A DNA stretch of 64,000 nucleotides, from assembly GCF_049243985.1 (NCBI RefSeq), contig NC_135379.1, positions 31,257,001 through 31,321,000 of the forward strand, in the 5' to 3' direction. Of this stretch, positions 1 through 12,855 are shown piece by piece. Within the stretch, counting starts at the first letter, position 1; each line of letters begins with the position of its first letter. A program made the position numbers and the translations under genes. Under the pieces are notes generated by a model that did no database searches, was not told the origin of the DNA, and was given only the letters and a program-made list of their open reading frames with translations. This DNA comes from Paroedura picta (lineage: Eukaryota > Chordata > Lepidosauria > Squamata > Gekkonidae).

Positions 1-315
1 AGCCAGTTTGGTGAAGTGGTTAGGAGTGCCGACTTCTAATTTGGCATGCCGGGTTCAATTCTGCACACCGCCACATGCAGCCAGCTGGGTGACCTTGGGC
101 TCACCACAGCACTGATAAAGCTGTTCTGACCGAGCAGGAATATCAGGGCTCTCTCAGCCTCACCCACCTCACAGGGTGTCTGTTGTGAGGAGAGGAAAGG
201 GAAGGCGACTGTAAACCACTTTGAGACTCCCTTGGGTAGAGAAAAACGGCATATAAGAACCAACCCTTCTTCCTCCTCTTCCTCCTCCTCTTCCTCCTCT
301 GGAGTAAATGGATGT
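1..315 (+). mobile_element. tRNA-derived SINE with L2/CR1-like tail and CTT-rich 3' end
   Basis: Begins agccagtttggtgaagtggt, an A-box-like start, followed by a B-box-like gggttcaattc. Later comes cagccagctgggtgacct..., a gtaaaccactttgagact tail, catataagaacc and a pyrimidine-rich repeat at about 266-300. The true left end may lie outside the window. Four related copies follow in the window. Confidence 0.85.
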
Positions 316-420
316 TTTGGAAGATTGATTCTGTAGGATTGTACCTCACTGCAATTCCTGTCCTCCCCAGTTTCTATCCCCGAATTTCCAGGAGTTTCCT
401 TATCAGAATCTGGCAACCCT
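316..420 (+). repeat. Fragment of a short GGTTGCCA...TGGCAACC-ended repeat family
   Basis: The end of the family consensus is recognisable (tctccagg-like block, then ctggcaaccct at 409-419). More complete copies are at 6739-6929, 29980-30205, 36232-36432 and 60128-60290. Confidence 0.5.
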
Positions 421-1618
421 ACGCCACCTTCATCTCCTGCTGATGGCCAGGGTGATCTGGAAACCTTAGCATTAAGGGCATTAATAGCTGGGCTGGCTAA
501 ATGGAACCTTCATGATTTGACAATGTATAGCTGACTGCCACTTGTTGAATGAGAGGAAAATTTGGCCTTTTGTTTCCTACTTGTTAGACCTTGATTAGTC
601 ACTGTGGAAAACAGGATGCTGGCCTAGGTAGACCATTGCTCAGAACTCACAGAATTCTTGTTCTGGGCTGCAAAATAGCCATTCACCTTATTGAAAATTG
701 TGGGCTTATTCCAGGCTAACTACTGTAGCCTTTGAATAAAACTACCCTTGTGTACTTAAGACTATATTTCTGTGCATTAACATATATTCTAAATTTGGTA
801 CGCAATTTACTTCAGGAGTGAGAATAAAAAGGAGAAAGCAAATGAGTATATTTAATGCTAGGATATCATATACTACATACATTGATTTTTTGTTTAAATT
901 TTGCACTTGATATAGAGTACCATTTTCGGATTCCTTCTCTAAATTTCTGGAAAATTACTGTGTGCTCTGTATGCTTAGAGTAGGTGTTCTTTTGTGCTGT
1001 CTGATACTGCTGCCATGAGATACGGTGTTCTTGAAGATATCCGTGAGGCAGATGGTGGTAATTGGGAGGATATTTATGAACACCCTGCGACTGCCTTCTT
1101 TCAAACATTGCATGATGCTGTCTTGCACTTGACGAAACCATAATAATTATAGAATAACACCAGCTCACATTTCTGGAACATTGAATACATTTCATTTAAG
1201 AAGAAAAATTGTAAACAGAGAAAATATCGCAAGAGGAAAATGCAAACAAACAGTGGTGGGTTGTGTGGTGGGCTGTCTATCAGCTGGTACAAATTTGGGG
1301 GGCAAGTTTCATACAAAAGATCCCAAACTTTGCTGCTGATGGCTTCTAGCCACTGAAACTCTTAATCATCCTGCAATCTTTAATTAATTTAAACATGGAT
1401 CTAGTTGATGAATGATTCTGATCAGTATTTGCCCTTGATTCAAAATTGGTGGGCCTGAGAATGAAGGATGCATTTTTCTCGGAATATTTGGCTTTATTAA
1501 CCATGCCCCCAACCTAACAGATGAGAAAATCCGTTAGGGCAAAACCCAGAAGAGATGTTTGAAGATCTGTAAATGAGCAAGCTCATAATTAGCAGCTGCA
1601 GAAAGACCCCGTTTGGAT

Positions 1619-1690
1619 TAGGGTTGGGTGCTTTGGTGCACCTTGGCCACTTCGGCGATTGCGGAAGGTGCGCCGAAGCGCCCAACCCTA
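1619..1690 (+). mobile_element. 72-bp hAT-like palindromic micro-element with 8-bp target duplication
   Basis: The element consists of two 26-bp inverted arms (tagggttgggtgctttggtg... / ...cgccgaagcgcccaacccta) around a 20-bp centre. The 8-mer gtttggat flanks it at 1611-1618 and 1691-1698. An 8-bp duplication is the hAT hallmark. It is too small to encode anything. Confidence 0.85.
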
Positions 1691-1770
1691 GTTTGGATCA
1701 TGGTTGTAGTGTGGGGTAAGTTGCTGAAACTTTCCCTCCTTATGCCGGTTTCCCCATCTCAAACAATACC

Positions 1771-2430
1771 TTGGAATTGTTGTATGCTCCATGGGAGAAG
1801 TATAGGCAGAATATATATAGACTGCCCAATTGCTCTCCCAAACACCGTAGAGAGTCAACCCTCCAGCAGCTGCATTGGCTCCCAATTGAATACCAGATCA
1901 GATTTAAGGTGCTGGTGTTCACCTTCAAGGTCATACGCGGTCAGGGTTCTGTGTACATCAAGGACTATCTGTTTATCTATACTGCTCAAAGAGAGACTTG
2001 CTCTATACATTCTAACAGCCTAGTAATCCCTGTCCCCAAAGAAATCCATCTGGCCTTGACCAGAGCCAGAGCCTTCTCCTCCATGGCTCCCAACGAGATC
2101 AAGGCCCTGTCTGAACTCAGACATTTAGTAGGGCCTGCAAAATGGAGCTCCTCTCCTGGGCTTTTAGTTAAGACCAACAACGACCCAAATCCAACCAAAC
2201 CACCAGGAAACTCCAACATCTATGACCATATGTCTCCTCAGCTGTTAGGCCGTTCTTTGTGTTCTATTATATGTTATTTATGAGTTAGATCTCCTTTTCT
2301 CAAATGGTTACAGATATTACAAATGTTATAATGTCTTTTCTAGTTTCTATGTTCCATGTACACTGCCCTAAAATGCCAAGTGAGGGGCGGTATAGAAGCC
2401 GAACAAACAAATAAAATAAATCAATAAATA
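1771..2430 (+). mobile_element. L2-type LINE, 3' end with degraded RT C-terminus
   Basis: The frame from 1771 encodes LQQLHWLPIEYQIRFKVLVF and later RARAFSSMAPNEIKALSE, matching the L2 reverse-transcriptase C-terminus (LHWLP...FK). It ends with ggggcggtatagaagccgaa and an A-rich tail, the usual L2 3' end. It is an old truncated copy in a WIPF3 intron, not a host gene. Confidence 0.85.
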
Positions 2431-2832
2431 TTGGCAAGCTTTGTTTTTCCCCAGTAGAGCAAATAGCTTCTCCCAGGAAGCATTTTAAAGTTGGAAAACA
2501 GCAAGCAAGGGCTGATTTAATAAACCTCAGCACTGGCTATCAATACACAATTGAACATAGATGCTTGGGAAAAACATCTTTTCATTCTATTCTCTCATGG
2601 TCGAAATACGACATTACACATGAAATGGTAGCCATCACTACAAGTAATCTGCCTACTTGGGTATTCCTGGGGAAAACAATGGCAGGAGCCGCAGGCTCTT
2701 GGATGAGCCATCTTCCTGTGCATGGCTTACAGAGGCATCTCCTGTCACCAGAACAATTGCCTGGTAGAGTATTCCTGGGCAAATGGCAAATTGGTCGCAC
2801 TTGTTAAAACTACCCATTAAAGTTTTCTTGAT

Positions 2833-3129
2833 GAGGAGGGGGAGGGGGGAGGAAGAGGAGGAGGAATTGGTTCTTGTATGCCGCTTTTCTCTTCTCAAAG
2901 GAGGCTCAAAGTGGCTTACAGTCGCCTTCCCATTCCTCTCCCCACAACAGACACCCTGTGGGGTGGGTCAGGCTGAGAGAGCTCTGATATCACTGCTCGG
3001 TCAGAACAGTTTTATCAGTGCTGTGGCGAGCCCAAGGTCACCCAGCTGGCTGCATGTGGGGGAGCCCAGAATTAGCCCCGACTGGCCAGATTAGAAGTCC
3101 GCGCTCCTAAACACTACACCAAACTGGCT
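2833..3129 (-). mobile_element. tRNA-derived SINE, same family as at window start
   Basis: Reverse-complement copy: ends aaactggct at 3121-3129, carries acccagctggctgcatgtgg, gcttacagtcgccttcc and an AGG-rich run at 2833-2865 that corresponds to the CTT tail. Confidence 0.88.
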
Positions 3130-3284
3130 CTCAGAGAAGCATACATGGAATGGGGAAAGGGACCAAACACCCTGAAACAGTGTTTTTGTGCCTTTATGGT
3201 CAGGTGGCTGTAGGTTGGCTGTCATTGGCAGATCATTCCTAAGGTCACTGTGGTGACTTTGTAGACTGTGAAGTGCTCAGTGAA

Positions 3285-3577
3285 ATGATTTTATGAACTT
3301 AGGCAGACTGTGAATGGATGGGCAGGAAGGGATGTGCAAGTGTTTGTCTCTTGTGGCCCTTCCTTGCATGCCCAGGGAATTGCTGATTGCCACTGTGGGA
3401 TGGTATGTGAATTTCCTCCAGGCTGGATTCTGGAGAGTTTTTTTTTTGGGGGGGGGAATCACTTGGGCATGAAATCAGGGGCACTGTGGGTGGGCAGTTA
3501 GTTGTGAGTTCCTGCATTGTGCAGAGGATTGGACTAGATGACCTTGGAGATCCCTTCCATTTCATGATTCTATAAAG
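3285..3577 (+). mobile_element. CR1 LINE 3' end
   Basis: Ends ggattggactagatgacctt...ttccatttcatgattctataa, the diagnostic CR1 3' terminus. Upstream, gaatttcctccaggctgg is shared with the CR1 copies at 45365-46135 and 46560-46785. Confidence 0.9.
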
Positions 3578-4368
3578 GAAAGAGAACCATCAAATCAAGG
3601 ATGTTGACAAAAGCGATGCATGAAGCAAAAGGACATTTTGCACTTGTAAACAATTCAGTAAGGTTAGGTTTGAGTATTTGGCAATCCAATGTTTGTAGCA
3701 ATTCAATGTTACTGTTTGGGGTTGTGCTATATTTGTAATGTTCTGTGGTTGGCAACCTAGGTTCAGGAGACTGTGGCCTAAAAGTAGCTCTAGTAATTAT
3801 ATTTTGTTTTCAGTGTGCTAGTGTTCTCCTAGGAGAGGGAAGTGCATGGGTGGATAAATGAAACCGCTTCATCCGTTGATGTGGTTAGTCTGCCTACATG
3901 GCCTTTAAAAATAAAATGGAGTCAAACTGCATGGCTGCATTGACTAAGACTACATTTTGTTATTTCTCAGTGAATAATGGTTAACTATGATATTGTTGTT
4001 TTGTAGTTCAAGAAGAACTAAATAAATAGCAGGGTTAAGAATTCTCTTGGCATGGTCAATTGCGTTTTCTATATAAATTTCATATATAAGAACTTGAGTA
4101 AAAAATTTTTCTCAACACAGCTATTCCTTGATTTTTTTGTGATTGCCTTGGCAATCTAGTGGGACTGTTGATTAAACAGCTAAATTTGCAAATTTTAATC
4201 TTTAAAACTAACCTAAAGATATTTCTTACTGGGAAATGGTAGTTTCAATTTTTAACGAGAATACCATACAAGGGATGCTAGTACTGATTTGATAGTCACT
4301 AAACTTGTGGAGAACCAGTTAGCTGTAACAGTTCTTAGAACTGCACTAATTATATTGTACGTCAAAGT

Positions 4369-4582
4369 TAAGGTGACCACATTGTCCCATTTTTGGAGGG
4401 ACATCTGGGGGTTCCTGGCAAATTGTACTTATGTTGAAATTAAAAATATATATTACAATACTATTTTTGCGTTCTATGCGTTCTGTGAAACTTTTTGTTG
4501 CTCCATATAGACCAAACTTTTAATCAAGAACCCCCCGGTCAATGGTGTCCCGCTTTACCAATGTTAAAATCTGGTCACCTTA
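4369..4582 (+). mobile_element. 214-bp hAT-like MITE
   Basis: Terminal inverted repeats taaggtgacca / tggtcacctta with near-identical 8-bp flanks gtcaaagt (4361-4368) and gtcaaagc (4583-4590). No coding capacity. Confidence 0.75.
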
Positions 4583-5375
4583 GTCAAAGCTGTGTGCTTA
4601 CAGAAAGCCTTTAAACTTTTAGTTGACTTTTAAAAACTTGGCAAGGAAGAAGAATGTGCTTTCTGTACATTTTATTTTGTTAGAAATGATGGGGAGAGAA
4701 TTGTCAGAGTAGTATTAGGCCTGCCCCTGTCCCCGGATGATTGATAGCACCACAGCTGTTTACCAAGCCAACAGGAGTGGCAGTAAAGGAGAAGCAGGAG
4801 ACAGGGAATGCTTCACCAGAACAGAGCTTTCGAGGTGAGCTCAAACGCTGAGGGCAAGAAAAAGTAAGGAAGGGGCGGAATCTTAGGTTAAAAAGGCATG
4901 GAAGGTTGATGAGGGGATCATAATTGGAGGAAGCAAGGCATGGAAGTGATTTGCACGTGTGGGTGTGGTGTCACAGAGGGAACTGCGTGTGTTACATGAG
5001 AAGACGAAAAAAGCAACGGAAAAAGACCAGAGAATCACCTCGGTTGGGGAGTTGGCAGAGGGTAGAAGCCCAGCATGGGACACACGGGGGACGTGACAGA
5101 TGTCAATAAACAGTGGTTATGAACATCTTGGGATGTCTGGGGCAGAATGCCGCAATTGACTAGAATGGGATTACATTTTGCACATGTCTACTGAGTTTAA
5201 GTGACATGCCACATAATGGGGCAAAACTCCCCAAGGGTCTTAGCTGTTCAGAAGGGATGGGGATGTTCTATAATCCCCCATAATGAAGTCTGGTGCCTGG
5301 ACTCTGACCAATAGTGTATTGGTGGATATCCTTACATTTGAGTCTGCCCTGAGTTGAGTCACTGCAAGGGAGAGA

Positions 5376-5850
5376 TATTTTATTTATTTATTATATTTAT
5401 ATATACTGCCCTCCCCAAAGGCTCAGGGCGGTTTACATAGAACGTAGAAACTATACAAGAAACAATCCATACATATAAATCACTATAATATTATTATTAC
5501 TGATAATTATAACAGTGGTAACAGATAATTATAACAGTTGTAACAGTGTAACATTACAAACAGTAGTACAAACAGGTCCAGGAGCAGAACGCATTGATGG
5601 ATTTCTGGGAGGGAGGGACCAGGGGCCATGCAGGTGTTGTTGGTTATGCCTGGTCAACCAAATGCCTGGCAGAAGAGCTCCCTTTTGCAGGCCCTGAGGA
5701 ACTGTCAGGCCCCTGATCTCCTCTGGGAGCTCATTCCACCAGATGTGGGCCAGGACAAAGAAGGCTCTGGCCTTGGTTGAGGCCAGGCATGCTTCTTTAG
5801 GGCCAGGGATCATTAGCTGATTGGTGGTGGTGGAGCATATAAATCATGTC
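5376..5850 (-). mobile_element. L2-type LINE 3' fragment
   Basis: On the plus strand: tttatttatttattatattt, actgccctccccaaaggctcagggcggttt, then antisense RT C-terminus. The minus strand reads KARAFFVLAHIWWNELPEEI. Confidence 0.8.
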
Positions 5851-6504
5851 TTCTACAGGACGTAGAGGAGGCAGATAGTTGAGTGTTGGCTGCTCCTGAA
5901 TCTTCTCCCCAGCAGATGAACCATGTAGCTTTCTAGTACTTGGGATATCCAGTTCCCCAACTTCCCATTTCTATGGAGTTACACTTCATAAATATTTAGA
6001 GTGAAAAAATGCTGTGAAGACCATTATGGTCAAAATGGGCTGAACTTTCAGCCTATTAAATGCATGACTAATTCTATTTCTGTTGTCTTTTTCCTTTTTT
6101 TTTTTTAAGAACACACTCATTATCTAACCTGACATCTCTTATATGGGAAATAATAGGAAATCCCCTAATGGCTGCCAAGAAAAATTAGAACCAACTGTTC
6201 ATGTTCTGATTTCATAAGCTAAGGTCATGGAAATTAATTTTATTCTAATCTACCAGGCACATCTCAGGGACTTGGTAGAACAAATGAGCTTCCTATTTTA
6301 GTCATGTTTCAATTCTTGGTGAAAGGCCAATATGTTTTTCTTCACGGAGGAACACGTTTTCTCTTCCAAGAATGAAAGGAAAAAAAATTGAACAAAACTG
6401 ACGCTGAGCCAGCAGCATTTGCGGAAAAGTGAATTTTTTGTTGAAGGAGAATGGCTTTTCAAATGCAAATCTAAATTAAAAATAGCAAATACCTGCCTTA
6501 ACAC

Positions 6505-6660
6505 TTTATAGTGACTTAATTATGCAGTGTCACAAGGAAGAGCTCTGTTAGTCTTTAACAATAATGACCAAGAGTCCTTTGACACCTTAAAGATGAATAC
6601 ATTTTATCGTGGTATAAGCATTTATAAGAACTCCTCTCTTCTTCAGATACATTAACTGGT
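6505..6660 (-). repeat. LINE/SINE tail repeat (GTTGGTCTTAAAGGTG type), diverged
   Basis: Contains taacaataatgaccaagagt, caccttaaagatgaatacat and an antisense gcttatacc block, related to the better preserved copies at 14968-15144, 34998-35065 and 35530-35620. Confidence 0.5.
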
Positions 6661-6738
6661 AACCACTGTAAATATACATGAGTGCAGAGAAGGCCTGGGG
6701 ATGGAGGAAGGTTACGTAATACAGACAATTGCTGTTTC

Positions 6739-6929
6739 TTGCCAACTTGCCAATTCAGGAGACTGGGAGATGGAGCCCAGATAGGGGAGGGTTTGGGGAG
6801 GGTAGTGTAATGCCATCTAATTCACTCCCCCAAACAGCTATTTTCTCCACAGGAACAGACCACTGTAGTCTGGAAATCAGCTGTAATTCTGGTAGATCTC
6901 CAGGTCCCTCAGAGAGACTGACAACCCTA
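6739..6929 (-). mobile_element. GGTTGCCA-ended repeat, complete copy with near-perfect 8-bp flanks
   Basis: Starts ttgccaacttgcc and ends gacaaccta-like (acaacccta). Flanks gctgtttc (6731-6738) and gctgtgtc (6930-6937) match 7 of 8, consistent with a hAT-style duplication. Confidence 0.6.
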
Positions 6930-7249
6930 GCTGTGTCTCATTGTAGTTCATCAAAGCACAAATAAAAATGAGAACTCGAGAGCAAAAGATCCAACTGGAA
7001 TTTAAATACAAAAGCAGAAGTTTCTGATTTGCAAGACGCAACACATAGTTTTAGAAGAATAGGCAATTTGTGCCTTGACTGCTACTGCATGTAACTAATA
7101 TGAATTCACTTGGGTCAGTACTTGGGTAGAACTAGAAATACTAGTCTACAAATATTCTCAGTAGATAGAAGCAATATTGCCCGAGTGTCTGAAATTGCCT
7201 GAGACTGAAGAAGAGAAGATTGGGGGGGGGGGGTACTGTGGCCATTTTA

Positions 7250-9240
7250 GGCCCATAAGAACACAAGAGTTCTGCTGGATCAGTGGTCCATTTCATCCAG
7301 CATCCTTTCTTACAAAGAGGCCAACCAGTTCCTCTGGAGGTCCAACAGCAGGTTGTGGAGGCAAAGGCCTTCTTGTTGCCTTCTGGCACTGGTATTTCCT
7401 GCCTTTCTTTGTGGAGATTCCCTTTAGTCACCATGGCTAATAGCCACTGGTCTATGCTCCATGTATTTAATCCCCTTTTAAAGCCACCTACACCTATTTT
7501 CTCCAGCACCGAATTCCACATTTTAATATGTCGTTGTGTAAAGATGTATTTCTTTTTGTCAGTTCTGAATGCACTGCCCATCAGCTTCACTGGATGCCCT
7601 TGAGTTCTCTATTTTGGAAGGAGAAAACATTCCCCTTGTTAACTCTCTCTACCCTGTGCATTATTTTATTTTATTTTTTAATGTACCTTGGGATTGCAAA
7701 ATTAGAGAGCAGCACACTAGGAACAATATTTTACTAACAGTGAAACAAACCTGGATCACGAACTCAGTGAATACAACATTAGATTTGGAGCAGTAAGACT
7801 CATTTAAAACCCACCTCACTACAGACTAGGCAGCCTTATAGAAGTCTTCTTTTGTTACATTACCAGTTCTTGAGAGGCATTTTGCTTTTTAAAAAATTGC
7901 CTCTAAAACAATTTAGAGAGCGAGAGAGAGAGAAATAGCCACTCATGAAGTGGTTTTATGCCATCAATCTTTTGAATTGTGCTGATCCTGCCGACCACTG
8001 GTCTTCCATATGGAGGAGCAGGAATCCACACTGACTCGGTTTCTGCTTGGCCTGTGCATACTTTTATAAACCTCTGTCATATTCCCTTTTAGTCTTCTGT
8101 TTTCTAAACTTAAGAGTCCCAGTCTCCTTCAGCCTTTCTTCATGGTTGCCGTCGTCTATAGATTTACAGCCCTGCAATGTCTTATTTGAGATACAGCAAC
8201 CATACAGGATTTCAAATAATGCTATATCATGGGGGCAATTCTAACTGTGGATATTTTCCCCCTAATAATCCCCAGCATAGGTTGCCTTTTTTCAGCACTG
8301 CAAAAATAATGAACTGGGAGTGGTGGGTCCCAGTGAAGAGACAAATATAGAATAATACAGCCGCACTGGGAAACCAATATGGCAATAAAAAAATATCCAA
8401 GTTGGAATGATATAGAGTCGTCTCTCTTCAGTTTCAGTAATTCTTTTATTCTTATTTCACGCAAGTCCCGACGCGTTTCCCCTACAGCTTTTTCAAGGGA
8501 CGGTTTTTATATTTAAGGACCAACTTCAACTTATTAAGAAATCTCTTTTTTATTATATATTTTTTATTTTCATGAAGATAGAAATATAGAATAGAGACAA
8601 TATAAGTTATTAATACAGAGAATAGTAAAATATAGTCTTCGTTTGGAAATATAAGATCCCATTATTAAGAAATCTCTTGACAGAGTATAAGGTCACACAA
8701 TAGCTAAACTTAGCTTGTGGTATTTCTTGTTGGCGTGTGTATCACTTTACATTTACCAACATTGAACTTCATTTACCCCATTGTTGCCCATTCATCCAAT
8801 TTGTGGAGATCCTCCTGGGGTTCTTAACAATCATCCTTGATTCTTACCATCCTGAATAATGTGTAATTTGCAAACTTGGCCAGTGTGCTGCTCATCCAAA
8901 ATTCCAGATCATTTATGCACAAATTAAATAGTACTGGCCCCAATACCAATTCTTGTGAGACTCGATTGTTTACTTCCTACCATTGCAAGAACTATCAATT
9001 TATTCCTACTTTTTGCTTCCTGTCATTGAACTAGTTTTTAATCCATAAGAGAATCCACTCCCTTATCCCAGAACCGTGAAGTTTACACGTGAGTCTTTGG
9101 TGAGGTATCTTGCAGAAATCCTTTTGAACATCTAAATATATAATGTCTGCCAGGTCATCAGTGACTATATGCTTGGAGGCTATATCTTCTCCTTTTCCGA
9201 AAGAATATGAATACATATCCATTCTAATTCTCAACCTCAA
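7250..9240 (-). mobile_element. CR1-clade LINE, antisense, interrupted and decayed
   Basis: The minus strand encodes recognisable pieces in element order. Near 9.1 kb is DDLADIIYLDVQKDFCKIPH, the FQKAFDKVPH block of the RT. At 7.9-8.2 kb is a degraded region matching RRLRGD-type C-terminal sequence. At 7.4-7.6 kb is FRTDKKKYIFTQRHIKMWNS and GGFKRGLN. The 3' UTR lies at 7250-7440. Unrelated sequence (about 8240-8720) appears inserted. It has no intact frame. Confidence 0.8.
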
Positions 9241-10667
9241 TTCTCTTTTCCTTCAGTGGTTCTTCAGTTGTGTCTTTTTAGGGCCTGTTTCTTTTTATTG
9301 GGATAGCTGTTTTGTGTTTTTAAACTTTTTTTTACTTGTTTGTAATATCCAGCCTGATGAAACGTTTAATGAACCCAAAAGTTTGTACCATCATGTGATG
9401 TTTGAGTGGTCCTGATGATAGGACATTATATGTACTGTGTTAGAAATGAATACTTAGGGTTATTTGTGTTCATTGTTACACCATGAACACGTGCCGAAAA
9501 GCATATGCTCAAGTAAATTTTGTTCATTGTTATGGTGCCCCACTAGATTCCTATTTTATCATGATTTTATCATGATAAGGCAAGTCTTTCATTGTGGAGA
9601 AAATTTTCCTCCAACTGAATAATGGTCTTCTCCTTCCCTTCTCCATTTGATCAAGTGAAGTAAGTTAGGATGAGGGAGAAAAGGACGCCCGTGTTTTTCC
9701 AGTGGCCAAGTGAACTCAGGTCTCCTTAAACTATTCTACCCACTACAACCCACTGTCTCTGCATAAGGGAGTTTTGGCATCCAACCTAGTAGAAGACAAT
9801 TGTAAATCTGTTCTTTTAAATTAGAAAAGCCATCATCTTATTCTAATTTCCTTTTCTTAGAGGATGCCTTGTTTTATATAAAGAACTAACACACTTTTCA
9901 TGAGTATTGTATTTGAAGTTTTCATCCCTTTGCTTGTTCCTCCCCTTCTGCTTATAGAAAAAAAGTTGATGTATGCATGGTATGTACAAGCGACACATCC
10001 TGTGAACATATGAACCCATGAACAAAACGGCAGCTGTTGGATCTAAATTTAAATCAGACAGCTTGCTTAGGTCCCATTCTAACCCAAGTACAGAGCGCCA
10101 GCAAAATCCTTGCTGGAAGGTACAGAAGCATATTATCGTTGGGAAGTATTGAAAAGCAAAAATTCAGAAAGTATTTTGTTTCTGTCATGTTTCTTCAGTT
10201 TTTCACAGTAAGTATTCTTTGTTCATCCAGGGAGTGAAGGCAACCGGTCGTAAGTTCTACTTTGTGTAGGGTATGCTGTATAAACCATTCAACTTTTAAA
10301 AATGATAGTAAACAGGATGAAGTACTTAATGTGTGTTGGAAATTTCTAAGTCTTTGAGGATTGAATTATGTGGGTTAGAGTGTAAGGAAATATATTAATC
10401 AGTGCCTTTTTGGCTATTTATTTACTCATTAGAATATTGGTAGCAAAGCTATTAATGAGATGTTACATCATCTCCTGGGAACATTACTGACCTTAGTATC
10501 ACCCAAGATTGCCATCTAGAGGACCTAACAATGAACGAAGGAAAATAAATAATTGGCAGGCAATTTTTAAATATTTATAAGGTATACTTCAAAGACTCCT
10601 TATTGTTTCATAAGAGACTTTGTTATATACGGGTTGCCTGCTGGTGAGAAAGGGAGGATCCTCTTTG

Positions 10668-10792
10668 CCCATTAAAAAAGGGACATTCTGAGAATCATGT
10701 GACTGGCATGTACAAAAGCTATGTGGCATGGGGGCTGTTATAATGAGGGAAATTATGCAAGTCTGAGTAAGAAAGCTGGCTGGATTTAGCCC
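10668..10792 (+). repeat. Diverged partner of the 20765-20936 repeat
   Basis: gagaatcatgtgactggcat, gtacaaaagctatgtggcat and agctggctggatttagccc align with the other copy. Confidence 0.5.
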
Positions 10793-11568
10793 ACATAGAT
10801 ATAGATGGGCATCAGTTCACAATGCCGTCCAACTCCAGTCTGAATCGTACCATGTAGAAACATGTTTGTCACAGGGCAAGCTATTTGTATACAGTGCTTG
10901 AAGTCTGCAGCACTAAAATTAGTGAAATAAATCCAGTTCTCATGGACTCAGCTGATGATACTTAAATCTGGAGATTGTGAGCATGAATAAAGAAGACAGT
11001 GCTTTGTGAAATTCTAAGAAAAGCTTCACATTTGCAGGAAAAGTAAAACCATTTTTTTTAAATCTGCAGAACCCTCCATTCCCCCTATTTGCAGTGTTTG
11101 CAGCTTTACAAAAAGAATGCCCTTTGTGGTTGCTGCCAGCCTTCAAGATTTGATCAGTAAAAGACTGGGAGAGGGGCAGGGCCCTTTTTTGGAGCTGTTT
11201 TGGCCTTTGAGAGAAGACTGTTCAGGATCAGGCCTGACAGAAACTATTGGGCAATTTGATACCACACAATTTGGCATGACTCACTCAGGGCTGGCTCCTT
11301 GTTACGATTCCAAAAATTATCAATCACTGTGAATAATGGCTAACGTGGTTTATAATAAACACAATTACATTACATATGGTTCTTACATATGAATTGGATG
11401 AACAATAAGAATGTCACGGCAGTTGGTGTGATCCTGTAATGTAAATTTAGCAAAGTCCTGGCCTTGTGATACTGTAGAAAAACTTCTTTACTAAAATGTG
11501 GACAAGCAGATGAAAGTCCTTGTGATGCTGCAGAAACACTTCTGTGGTAAATTGGTGAGCATCTAGAT

Positions 11569-11895
11569 TTGGCTTTCTCAACCAGGGTTTTGTGAAACCC
11601 TGGAGTTTCTTGACTCCTGGATGGGTTTCCTGAATGGTGGGAGTTAATTATTTTTTAATATTTTTAAATTACTTAAACGCTTATCAAATGATATATGGTC
11701 ATGCAGATCTGCCCTTCCCTTCCCAAATGGCCAATTATGGCCTAGAGAGGATGGGGATGGGAAGGGCCCCAGGTGAGTGTGTACACAGCTATGTTTCCCA
11801 AGCAGATTCTGCACAATCACACCACTTCTGGGATTTCTCAAAGCCTAAATAACATTTCAGGAGTTTCTCAATGGTAAAAAAGTTGAAAAAGGCTG
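11569..11895 (+). mobile_element. 327-bp hAT-like element with perfect 8-bp target duplication
   Basis: Ends ttggctttctcaacc / gttgaaaaaggctg are imperfect inverted repeats. Identical atctagat copies lie at 11561-11568 and 11896-11903. It is non-coding. A truncated second copy is at 32205-32332. Confidence 0.78.
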
Positions 11896-12214
11896 ATCTA
11901 GATGTAAGCCATTTTGTAGCTGAGCTTCCTCAGAAGTTATTCTTTCTCAGTCTTCCTCAAGAGTTGCCTCCCTAGAATGAACCATGATCATTACAAGTTA
12001 AAGAACACCATGTAGTTGAATGGAATTTAAGGATTCTCTAGAAACATTGCTATTTAAACTTCTTATTCATAACACAATGCTTATATAGGCCAGTCATTCT
12101 CATCAGCCGTTCCTGAGGTTGCAGGATCCACGTGGAGAAATAGCAAACCTGTAGCCAGATAATGTTTATTGGGGGGGGGGGGATGCAGTGATGGTGAGCG
12201 CATCATTATTGATT

Positions 12215-12855
12215 TACAAATGAGCTATGATGTTTACTGGAACATCATGGAGAGCCCAGATCCAACTGGTGCTGAGGCAGCTGCATTGGTTACCAGTTGT
12301 GTATTGGGTCAAGGCTTTGGTATTGAGTTTCAAGGCCTTGCAGCATCTGGGCCCAGTGTATATGAGGGCTTTACACTCTGTGGGTTCAAACAGACTGAAG
12401 ATTCCTGGCCACCGTGAAGTTTGCCTGGCCTTGACCTGTACCAGGGCCTTTTCAGCTCTGGCCCCTGCCTGGTGAATGAGCTTCTAGAAGAGCTAAGGGC
12501 CCTCCCAAAACTACTTCAGTTCCATGGGGCCTGCAAGATGGAGCTCTTCCACCAGGTATTTGGTTGAGGCCAGGATTGGTTCATCTTCCCCCTCCCCAGG
12601 TGTCTGGATGCCTGGCATGTTGCCCAGCTTCTGTGAACATTGTTACATCTGGGCATTTATGGCATGATGACAGACTAACAGCTTGATTCGGGGGGGGGGG
12701 AGAATTTGGGGTCGGGAGGTAGATGGGCGGGAGGGGCATTTATGCACATTTTCTGTAATTGTCATTGACTGTTTTGTTGTGAGCCACCATGAGCCAGCTG
12801 GCCCTGGGAGTAGCGGTATACAAGTTTGAGTAATTAAATAAATAAAATAATAATT
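12215..12855 (+). mobile_element. L2-type LINE, 3' end
   Basis: Frames here encode LRQLHWLPVVYWVKALVLSF with the LHWLP core, then gtttgcctggccttgacctg and a 3' end with ggtatacaagtttgagtaattaaataaataaa. Truncated and decayed. Confidence 0.82.

Noticed and set aside
1-80. tRNA gene
   Set aside because: A- and B-box-like motifs are present, but no cloverleaf; it is the head of a SINE with several copies in the window.
1771-2283. 170-codon open frame as a host gene
   Set aside because: Matches the C-terminus of L2 reverse transcriptase, so it is a LINE remnant.
4680-5130. Possible retroelement or exon
   Set aside because: Purine-rich with a short frame, no homology recognised, no clear splice sites or element ends.
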